Assembly: GCA_965243615.1 (NCBI GenBank)
Contig: CBDEVO010000003.1
Span: forward strand, 3,348,001 to 3,412,000
Direction of reading: 5' to 3'
Source: JAJEEA01 sp965243615
GTDB taxonomy: Bacteria; Acidobacteriota; Vicinamibacteria; Vicinamibacterales; UBA8438
DNA length: 64,000 nucleotides
This document shows, one piece after another, positions 45,169-51,846 of the stretch (positions within the stretch are counted from its first letter, which is position 1; every line of letters begins with the position of its first letter). The notes under the pieces were generated by a model. It worked only from the letters and a program-made list of their open reading frames with translations, had not been told where the DNA came from and did no database searches. Made by a program: the position numbers and the translations under genes.

Positions 45169-45330
45169 CTACAGGATGCCCGCGACGACGCTGTCCGGGT
45201 CGTCGCCCGGCCGGACGGACGTGCCGAGCGCCCGCTCGCGCGGCCACCGTTCGTCAAGGGTGTCGGCGTCGAGGAGGCGGCCGTTCTTCATCACGCCGCA
45301 GATGCGCGCCCCGACGTCGTCTCGCGAGCG
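45169..45330 (-). pseudogene. C-terminal fragment of an amidohydrolase
   Basis: Leftward from 45330 the frame reads CGVMKNGRLLDADTLDERWP followed by ~25 residues to a TAG at 45169. V-M-K-N-G-R-x-x-D-A-D-T-L-D-E-x-W-P is the conserved end of periplasmic TolB-associated amidohydrolases. It follows directly after the stop of the M56 gene in the same phase, with nothing of the catalytic domain left. Confidence 0.55.
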
Positions 45331-47490
45331 TCAGCGCGGCGGGGCGGCGCGTTCGAACAGGCGGGACGGAGTTCGTCCGCCGCGAACGTCGTCCGCCGCC
45401 GCGAGCAGGCGGTTCGGAGCCGCGAGGTTGCGTTCGGCCATGGCTTCGAGGAAGTCGACGACCGCGGCGTGCTCGCCCGCGTCGACGAGGTCGAGGAGGA
45501 CGCGCCAGGCGGCCACCCCGTGGCCGTAGGTCAGCCCCTCGGCCGGGGGCGCCAGGGAGGCGCGGCGGAGCGCGTCGACGGCCGCGTCGACGTCCCCGTC
45601 GAGCATGGCCGTCGAGGCGAGCGTCATGTGCGCCTGGTAGATGAACGAGCCGGCATCGGGCACGCCCGCGAAGCGGGGCGCGAGGTCGAGCACGTCGCGC
45701 GCGAAGCGTCTCGCGTTGTCCGTCTTCGTCTCGATGTAACCCGCCAGGTTGCGGTCGTCGAACCGCGCGGCCCCGCGGATGCTCTGCAGCGCGTCGACCG
45801 CGGCCTCGGCCATCGCTTCGAAGCGCTCGGCCGGGGGCAGGGCGGCCAGGGCGTCGTACTGCTCGGCCGGGGCCACGGTGCGGTCGCGGTGCCATGCGGC
45901 GCGGCTTCGCTCACTCGCCACCAGGTCCGCCAGCATCGTCCGGGTCCGCACCGACTCCGGATCGAGGCGCACGGCGCGTTCGAGGCAGTCCCTGGCCATC
46001 AGGACGTCCTCCGGAAAGCTGTTCCGGTTGTAGCGCGGCGCGTTGAGCACGTACTCGGCGGCGGCGGTCAGCAGGACCGGATCGCTCGACGCGGCGAGGC
46101 GGGCGCGCGCATGCGCGGCGAACGCGCCGTCCGGGTCGAAGCCGGTCACCTCGACGAGCGGGCCGTCGTCGGTGACGCGGACGCGGTAGCCGGTGGCGCT
46201 GGCCGCGTAGAACCGGCCCAGGCGGGCCGACCAGCCGCCCGTCGGGTCTTCCGACCGGCGCTGGAGCAGGATCTCCTCGGCGCGCGGCCGGTCGCCATGC
46301 CTCACCGCGACCTCGGTGTCGGGAAAGTCGTCGAGGAGCCGCTCGACCGGCCAGCTCGCGACCGTGGCGATGTCCATTTGCCGCTGGATGTCCAGGAACG
46401 GGTTCCCCGTCCCGTCCGCGGCCGGGCGGCACGCCGCGCCCGCGATCGCGATCAGGCAGCAGCCGGCGCCCAGGGCGGCGGTGGAGAGCGGCGAGGTGGC
46501 GCGCCGGGGCGCCCGTTGCAGGATGTGCGCGATTCGCCGAGTCAGCGACGGGCTTCCATGCATGCCGACACCCTCCCACGAGAAACGGCCGCCGCGCGCG
46601 CGGACGGCGATGGCCATTGACCTCAGCACGTCGACGTAGGCCTGGGGCGCGCGCACCGTACGCAAGGCCGCCTCGTCGCACGCGTGCTCGGCGGTCAGGG
46701 CGAGGGCGCGGCGCAGCCACCAGGCGAGCGGATGGAACCAGAACAGGCAGCGGTTCAGCGAGGCGAGCCCGGCGACGAGGGGGTCGTGCCTCACGACGTG
46801 CGCGTGCTCGTGCGCGACCACCGCGCGGAGCGTAGCCCCAGGCCACCGTTCCCAGCCAAGCGGGAGCACCACGGTCGGTCGCAAGAGGCCCACCGTGACC
46901 GGCACGGCGACGCGGTCCGACTCGCTGATCCGGACGGGGAGGGCGCCGAGCCGGCGGCGGGGCGGCCCGTCGATAGGCCGCGCGCCGCGCGCGAGCCGCC
47001 GCGAGCCCCACAACCCGAGCACGAGTCGCAGCAGCATCGACGCCATGCCGGCGGCGTAGACGGCGAGAGCGGTCGCCGCCCACGGCCGCCCGCTTGCCGC
47101 CCACGGCCACGCGCCTGGGGTCCACGGCCGCGCGGCTGAGGAAGGCGCCGCCGGCGCGGGGTCGTGCGAGGCGCCGCGTGCCCGACGAGGCGGCGTCAGC
47201 GGCGGGGGAGCCGGCGCCGCCGGACTCCGTTCGGTCCGCGGGCCGGGGGTCGTGGCGAGCGCGGCGGCGACGACTTCGCGCGCGGCGGGCGGAACCGGCA
47301 CGCCGACGGCCGGCACGAGGCGCGACAGCGCCGGCATCAGCAGCATCGCCACGAGCACGACGGTCCACGTGGCGTGCCGGGTCGCGCCGGCCCGCACCCG
47401 GAGGGCGGCGAGGATCGCCGCCACGAACGCCGCGACCAGCGCCGCCCGCAGCGACGCGTCGGCCAGCGCCTCCAGCACCATCCCGCTCAT
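45331..47490 (-). CDS. BlaR1-like M56 metallopeptidase with helical-repeat C-terminus
   Basis: The 719-residue membrane protein has N-terminal membrane segments (LVAAFVAAILAAL, WTVVLVAMLLMPAL), a Pro/Ala-rich loop (~85-130), further segments and the zinc site HEHAH (227-231) followed by FWFHPLAWWLRRALAL and EHACDEAAL. After a membrane segment near residue 345 the C-terminal half is helical with TPR-like pairs (LLDDFPDTEVAVRHGDRPRA, AEYVLNAPRYNRNS, DARSFIYQAHM-like region). No penicillin-binding domain is present. It is coupled to a BlaI repressor by an ATGA overlap at 47490, so it is a second sensor protease-repressor pair. Confidence 0.82.
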   Translation of the reverse strand: MSGMVLEALADASLRAALVAAFVAAILAALRVRAGATRHATWTVVLVAMLLMPALSRLVPAVGVPVPPAAREVVAAALATTPGPRTERSPAAPAPPPLTPPRRARGASHDPAPAAPSSAARPWTPGAWPWAASGRPWAATALAVYAAGMASMLLRLVLGLWGSRRLARGARPIDGPPRRRLGALPVRISESDRVAVPVTVGLLRPTVVLPLGWERWPGATLRAVVAHEHAHVVRHDPLVAGLASLNRCLFWFHPLAWWLRRALALTAEHACDEAALRTVRAPQAYVDVLRSMAIAVRARGGRFSWEGVGMHGSPSLTRRIAHILQRAPRRATSPLSTAALGAGCCLIAIAGAACRPAADGTGNPFLDIQRQMDIATVASWPVERLLDDFPDTEVAVRHGDRPRAEEILLQRRSEDPTGGWSARLGRFYAASATGYRVRVTDDGPLVEVTGFDPDGAFAAHARARLAASSDPVLLTAAAEYVLNAPRYNRNSFPEDVLMARDCLERAVRLDPESVRTRTMLADLVASERSRAAWHRDRTVAPAEQYDALAALPPAERFEAMAEAAVDALQSIRGAARFDDRNLAGYIETKTDNARRFARDVLDLAPRFAGVPDAGSFIYQAHMTLASTAMLDGDVDAAVDALRRASLAPPAEGLTYGHGVAAWRVLLDLVDAGEHAAVVDFLEAMAERNLAAPNRLLAAADDVRGGRTPSRLFERAAPPR

Positions 47491-47885
47491 GACCGCCCCC
47501 CGCGCCGCGTCTTCGCCTTGCCTCTCGCCCGGCGCGCGAGGCGTTCGAGCTCGTCCACCGAGAGCACCTGCTCGTCGACCATGCCCACGAGGAACTGCTC
47601 GGTCGAGCCCGCGCAGAAGCGGTCGATGATGCGCCGCACGGCGGACGCGGCAATGCCCTCCGGCGGCAGCTCGGCCCGGTAGACGAACGTCTTGCCCGCC
47701 ACCCGGTGGCTCAGGTAGCCGCGGGCCTCCAGGCGCCTCAGCACCGTCCGTACGCTCGAGTCCTTGAGCGGATGGGCGGGCAGCAGCCCTTCGCGCACCT
47801 GCTCCGCGGTCGCTTCGCCGCCGGACCAGATCACCTCCATGACGGCCTGCTGCAACTCGGTCAGGATGGCGTTACGAATCGTCAC
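47487..47885 (-). CDS. BlaI/MecI-family repressor, second copy
   Basis: The 132-residue repressor starts at a GTG (47885, TIRNAILTELQQAVMEVIW). Its winged helix is ATAEQVREGL, DSSVRTVLRRLEARGYLSHR and FVYRAEL, followed by the C-terminal dimer domain (RRIIDRFCAGSTEQFLVGMV) and a basic tail. The frame is open far upstream without similarity. A TACG-GAG-TGTA box lies three bases before the start codon, close to the classical MecI/BlaI TACA-N3-TGTA site. The stop overlaps the M56 start. Confidence 0.87.
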   Translation of the reverse strand: MTIRNAILTELQQAVMEVIWSGGEATAEQVREGLLPAHPLKDSSVRTVLRRLEARGYLSHRVAGKTFVYRAELPPEGIAASAVRRIIDRFCAGSTEQFLVGMVDEQVLSVDELERLARRARGKAKTRRGGRS

Positions 47886-47887
47886 GT

Positions 47888-47898
47888 TACGGAGTGTA
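47888..47898 (-). promoter_or_regulatory. Candidate MecI/BlaI box
   Basis: TACGGAGTGTA matches the TACA-N3-TGTA repressor dyad with one mismatch and sits immediately before the repressor's start codon, so bound repressor would block its own operon. Confidence 0.45.
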
Positions 47899-48117
47899 GC
47901 ACATAGGGCGGGTTCGAGCGAGATCCGGCGCCGAAATCTTGTTGAAGCGGGCGTACGCATGGTCAGAGGGGCGGGGGACGCGCCGACGCACCGGCGAGCT
48001 GCCAAGACCGCGTACAATCTACTTGGTCTTCGGCGTGAGCGAGCCGGAAGGGAACGTCCCCCCACACGACGCCAACGCTCTCGACCACGAGCGTTCCCAC
48101 GAGCGCAAGCCAGGACC

Positions 48118-48564
48118 ATGGGAAAACGGGACCACGACGAGGACTGGCGGTTTCCGCCGTTCCGGTTCTCGAACTACACGGAGCTCATCAAGGCGGGCTG
48201 GCCCGATGACGACATCGAGCGGTTCATCCTGCGCGATCTCGGCCGGACCTTCCACGCACTGAGCCGCGAGCGCCAGAAGCAGGAGCTGGAGCGAGGCGTC
48301 GAGCTGACCCACACGAAATGGGACGCGCTGATCGCTGCGACGGTCGAACAGCTCGCGCTCACCCACCACCTTCCGGTACCGAGCTGGGTCGACGAGCCCG
48401 AGCGGTTCCTCGACGAAACGTGGGTGCTGGCCGAAGGACGGATGGCACGGGAGTTCTGCCTGATGTTCGCACCGGGACCCTTCCTGAGACACGGCGCCGT
48501 GCCAGACCCCGGAGAGTTCAACGAGCGCACGGGAGACACCAGTGATTGGGAACCCCGATCTTGA
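48118..48564 (+). CDS. Small protein upstream of a DUF6036-type nucleotidyltransferase (possible TA partner)
   Basis: The 148-residue acidic protein reads FSNYTELIKAGWPDDDIERF, then LALTHHLPVPSWVDEPERFL and DETWVLAEGRMAREFCLM. The pattern HHLPVPSWVxxPxRFLDExW is one I associate with small partners found immediately before DUF6036/AbiEii-like genes; the first part may be a helical DNA-binding segment. It overlaps the next gene by 23 bp, which supports coupled expression as a two-gene toxin-antitoxin-like unit. The precise role is not established. Confidence 0.6.
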   Translation: MGKRDHDEDWRFPPFRFSNYTELIKAGWPDDDIERFILRDLGRTFHALSRERQKQELERGVELTHTKWDALIAATVEQLALTHHLPVPSWVDEPERFLDETWVLAEGRMAREFCLMFAPGPFLRHGAVPDPGEFNERTGDTSDWEPRS

Positions 48565-49117
48565 TCGGGAAAGGCTGACGAACCTGTTCGACGACCTCTC
48601 CCGGGAGCTCGAGTTCGCGCGAACCCGCGTGCAGATCTACGTCATCGGCGGAGCCGCGATGAGCATGGCGTTCGACCGGGGCCGGACGACCAAGGACGTG
48701 GACGCAAGAATCGACGCCGGCCACGGTGCGCTGATGAAGGCGGTCGAGAAGATCGCGCGCAAGCGGGGCCTCACTCACAACTGGCTCAACGAAGAGGCGA
48801 CGAGCGCGATACCACGGGAGACGGACAGGAACACGCGGACGCTCTACAACTCGCCGTACCTCACGGTGACGGGAGCCTCGCCGAAGCACCTGCTCGCCAT
48901 GAAACTCGAGGCCGGACGGGCACGCGACATGAAGGACGTGAAGCTTCTGATGAAGCGCCTCGGGATAACGGACGTGGCCGAAGCAACCGGCATCCATGCA
49001 AGGCTGTACGCCGGAAAGCCGATGAAGGCGAGAGCCGTGGAGGGTCTCGAACGCGTGAGCCAAGAGCTCAGGACCGAGCAGCAGCCGTCGCGAGCCAAGA
49101 ACTCCACGGGAACCTGA
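48542..49117 (+). CDS. DUF6036-type nucleotidyltransferase-like protein
   Basis: The 191-residue protein starts at a GTG inside the previous gene. It has VYVIGGAAMSMAF-like IYVIGGAAMSMAFDRGRTTK followed by DVDARI, the GG...D-x-D nucleotidyltransferase signature of AbiEii/DUF6036 proteins. YLTVTGASPKHLLAMKLEA and ARDMKDVKLLMKRLGI complete the family pattern. Such proteins are toxin or antitoxin-like components of two-gene modules. The C-terminal ~20 residues are low-complexity and may be extra. Confidence 0.75.
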   Translation: MIGNPDLDRERLTNLFDDLSRELEFARTRVQIYVIGGAAMSMAFDRGRTTKDVDARIDAGHGALMKAVEKIARKRGLTHNWLNEEATSAIPRETDRNTRTLYNSPYLTVTGASPKHLLAMKLEAGRARDMKDVKLLMKRLGITDVAEATGIHARLYAGKPMKARAVEGLERVSQELRTEQQPSRAKNSTGT

Positions 49118-49213
49118 GCAGGTGCCTCGGCCAAGCCGATGCGCCGGAGCGGCGAGCAGCAGGTGGCGCCCGGCTCCGAGACGCTATGCGCCCTGTTCGG
49201 CGATGCGCCGGCG

Positions 49214-49810
49214 TCAACCTGCTCGACGAGCTGTCGGTCTATCTGCCGGAATCTCGATCTCGTCGAGCATTCGGTGATGCGGCGCCTGGCTCGCGCCGGC
49301 GTGCGGCCCCGGCCGTCCGCGCACGGAGCGCGCCGGCGCCTCGTCCTGCGGGAAGACACGGCGCTGGCCCTCGGGCTGCCGTTCCGAGCCCCGCCCCCAT
49401 GCGCAGCCGCGACAACATCCGCGCGGTCGCGGCCGGCATCGAGGCCATGGAACCCGAGGAAGCCGCCTATTGGCTGGGGATGGCCATGCACCGTCGACGA
49501 TCGCGCGGCCTTCCGCCTTCTGCATCATGGGGGCGAGCGTCTGCTGGTGGCGTTCCGTCGGCAGGGGAATCCAGACGGACTCGGTGGCGAGCCACGACTC
49601 CACCTGCCGCCATGCGGCGGCCACCGAGGCGGGGCGAGGAAAGATGCGCGGGTTGCTGGCGATCCGCGCGAACGCGAGCAGGCTGGGCCAAGGCAGGCCT
49701 ACCGGCGCGGCGGCGTTGATCCGTTCGTCGAGCCACTCGTGCGCCCTCGCGTGTTGCGGGAACGAGGCCACGTGCGCGTAGACCAGCAGATTGGCGTCGA
49801 CGAGGATCAC
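49214..49810 (-). CDS. VapC-like PIN toxin with aberrant C-terminus
   Basis: Residues 1-~110 are a normal VapC: ILVDANLLVYAHVASFPQHA, RAHEWLDERIN and LLAFARIASNPRIFPRP. After PMMQKAEGRA the usual D-AHLAALAxEHG end with the last acidic residues is absent. Instead ~90 basic, Pro/Arg-rich residues run antisense to another short gene remnant (49399-49497). The toxin is therefore probably inactive. It starts at a GTG overlapping the VapB stop, the normal coupling. Confidence 0.6.
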   Translation of the reverse strand: MILVDANLLVYAHVASFPQHARAHEWLDERINAAAPVGLPWPSLLAFARIASNPRIFPRPASVAAAWRQVESWLATESVWIPLPTERHQQTLAPMMQKAEGRAIVDGAWPSPANRRLPRVPWPRCRPRPRGCCRGCAWGRGSERQPEGQRRVFPQDEAPARSVRGRPGPHAGASQAPHHRMLDEIEIPADRPTARRAG

Positions 49811-50055
49811 CGGAACTCTTCGCCCTCCGCGACGGCGAGCACCTCGGCCACGTCGTCGAGGCTGCCGGCCAGACACGAGCCGAGATCGACCGTGGGCGTC
49901 CGATAGGGGACCGACCGCGTCGGCGGCGCCGCCATGGCGCGCAGACCGCGGCGCAGGGCCTCATTGACGATGGTCTTGAAGCTCTCCCCGCGCACCTGCT
50001 GCATCCGTTGCGCCAAGGCCGCCACGTCGGGATCCAGGCTGAAGGTCGTCCGCAT
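49807..50055 (-). CDS. VapB-type ribbon-helix-helix antitoxin
   Basis: The 82-residue protein MRTTFSLDPDVAALAQ... has the RHH strand TTFSLDPDV, helices VAALAQRMQQ and SFKTIVNEALRRGLRAM, and an acidic toxin-binding tail (DVAEVLAVAEGEEFR). The last base of its stop overlaps the toxin start. The antitoxin looks intact even though the toxin end is scrambled. Confidence 0.78.
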   Translation of the reverse strand: MRTTFSLDPDVAALAQRMQQVRGESFKTIVNEALRRGLRAMAAPPTRSVPYRTPTVDLGSCLAGSLDDVAEVLAVAEGEEFR

Positions 50056-50140
50056 ACATCCGGACATTAGCAGTCTGATGAGTTGATGTCCATCCGGGGG
50101 GGATGGTCTCGCACGTCCCCGCGGCCTCGAGAGCAGACGC

Positions 50141-50400
50141 GTGACCATTCCGAAGATCTTCACCCCCGGCGTGACGTGCTCGACGGCACGGTCGCCGACG
50201 CCGACTTCGCGGCCGACCTCGCCCAGGTCCTGACCGGCACGCCGAGCCCGGGCTACCGCGAGACCGGCCCGTTCTTCGCCAACACCCTCCCGACCCGGGG
50301 CCTGAAGTCTTGCTCGCCAATGTGTCCCCGAGCTGGTCGAGCGGGCGTGCCCGAACAAGGCCGAAGGGTCGGCGCTTCCTGGTCATCTTGCTCTTCGGTC
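50141..50400 (+). pseudogene. Frameshifted N-terminal fragment of a DUF499-like defence ATPase
   Basis: A GTG at 50141 gives TIPKIFTP; after a frame change the text continues RRDVLDGTVADADFAADLAQ, VLTGTPSPGYRETGPFFANT and LPTRGLK; after a second change it reads LLANVSPSWSSG. Joined, this resembles the start of DUF499-type ATPases (TIPKIFxPR...FFxNTYPTRGLKxLLxNV) that occur with DUF1156 methyltransferases in restriction/defence loci. The Walker A region and all later parts are missing. Confidence 0.5.
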
Positions 50401-50465
50401 CACGGAGACACGGGCGACCAAAGCACGAGCCTCAGCGCGAGACAGCCCCGTGGGCCCCGCCCCCC

Positions 50466-51440
50466 TCAATCCTGTCCGCTCTCCCCGCTCCGCTCCTCCA
50501 ACCGCGCGCCCCCCAGGATGTTCGGCATCGCGTAGTTCCCCTCGTGACACGCGTACTCGAACATCGGCAGCTCGGTCCACTTCATCGGAATCCGCGCCGT
50601 CCAGGGCGCCGACCACGTCGCGGGGTCGCTGATCGTGAACTCGTAGAGCAGCGTGTCCGCGTCCACCCGCGTGAACCGCTCGACGAGATGACGGTCCCTG
50701 GTCGAGCCCCGGTAGCCGTGCTTGTCGCTGAAGTGCGTGGTCTCGACCACCAGCGTGTCGCCCTCCCAGACGCCGCGCGACTCGCCGGTCCACGACTCGA
50801 TGTCGGGGCGGGGACGGCCGTCGAGGGGGATGATGCGCGAGTCGTGCACCATCTCGTTGAGCACCACGACGTGGTCGGGGGTCTGGAAGAGCTGCATGTG
50901 CTGGTTGTAGAAGCCGGGGGTCATCGGGGGCCCGGTGTTGAACCCGAGAATGCAGCGGTCGAACGCGCTGCGGTCGGTGTACGAGTCGGCGGGGTGGGCC
51001 TCGCGGTACGCGCGCCGCTCGTCGGCGCGGCGCTGCCCCTCGTCGCTCAGGGCGGGAATGCGCCCGTTCGGCGGGTCGACGATGAGCGACGTGCGGCGGT
51101 CGTCGATGACGGTGGTGCCGAAGTCGAGCCAGAAGTTGTTGTAGCCGCCGACGTTGCCCCCGGCCTCGGTCCGCCGGGGCGCCGCCTCCCAGAGGCGGAC
51201 GTTCCGCTCCACCCGCTCCTGCTCGATGGTGGCCGCCTCCTCCTCGGTCAGGAACGCCTGGTCCCCGCGGTCCTCGGGCCGCTCGAGGGGCGTGGCGGTC
51301 TTGAAGTCCCAGATGCCCTGCAGGTCGGGGGCGCCCCACGGGGTCCGCGGCGCGTCCTGGCCGGCAGCCGCGCCGGCCGCCAGCACGACGAGCACCACCG
51401 CCAGCGTCGGCGCGACGATTCGACCTCTCACGACCGTCAT
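50466..51440 (-). CDS. Secreted 'PWGAPDL' family protein, paralogue 3
   Basis: The 324-residue third paralogue has the signal peptide (LAVVLVVLAAGAAAGQ) and TPWGAPDLQGIWDFKTATPL. DRRTSLIVDPPNGRIP, DRCILGFNTGPPM, QLFQTPDHVVVLNE, RGVWEGDTLVVETTHF and FEYACHEGNYAMPNILGGAR keep the block order of the other two copies. AGGAGGTAG lies five bases before the ATG. Function is unknown; the wording of the blocks is strongly conserved while the spacers vary, which suggests a folded enzyme-like core. Confidence 0.77.
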   Translation of the reverse strand: MTVVRGRIVAPTLAVVLVVLAAGAAAGQDAPRTPWGAPDLQGIWDFKTATPLERPEDRGDQAFLTEEEAATIEQERVERNVRLWEAAPRRTEAGGNVGGYNNFWLDFGTTVIDDRRTSLIVDPPNGRIPALSDEGQRRADERRAYREAHPADSYTDRSAFDRCILGFNTGPPMTPGFYNQHMQLFQTPDHVVVLNEMVHDSRIIPLDGRPRPDIESWTGESRGVWEGDTLVVETTHFSDKHGYRGSTRDRHLVERFTRVDADTLLYEFTISDPATWSAPWTARIPMKWTELPMFEYACHEGNYAMPNILGGARLEERSGESGQD

Positions 51441-51659
51441 GGCTCTACCTCCTCCATGCGGGCGCCCGCCTCGCAGGGCGGCCCTGGCGGTCTACGATAG
51501 CCCGTGGCGGGGCTGCTGTAAACGCGGCCCCCGGACCCCGAGCGACAACACCGATGCCATGCCGGCCGTCGAGGAATGGCGCGCGGTCTGCGCTCGGGCC
51601 CGAGCTGGCGTCCGGAGCGCCATCACGCCGGCATCCCCGCCGTCGACCCCGACGCCTAC

Positions 51660-51719
51660 CGGCTGCCGCTTGATGTCGCGATACAGCGCGTCCGGGAGTT
51701 GGATCTGCGTCTTGATCAC
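51660..51719 (-). pseudogene. N-terminal stub of a VapB-type antitoxin
   Basis: From a GTG at 51719 leftward the frame reads IKTQIQLPDALYRDIKRQ, the canonical opening of VapB antitoxins. It then diverges into Gly/Ala/Arg-rich sequence without the RHH second helix. No VapC is beside it. The rest of the 51441-51846 gap holds no recognisable gene. Confidence 0.55.
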
Positions 51720-51846
51720 GCCATCATCTGTACATCGCCATCGAAACGACATCAATCGATCGCGCCTCGACTCTTGACGTCGACGGTTCGAACGGTCATG
51801 GTCGGCATGAGAACGCCCGGAGGGCGCGAAACAGCGGGAGGTCGGG

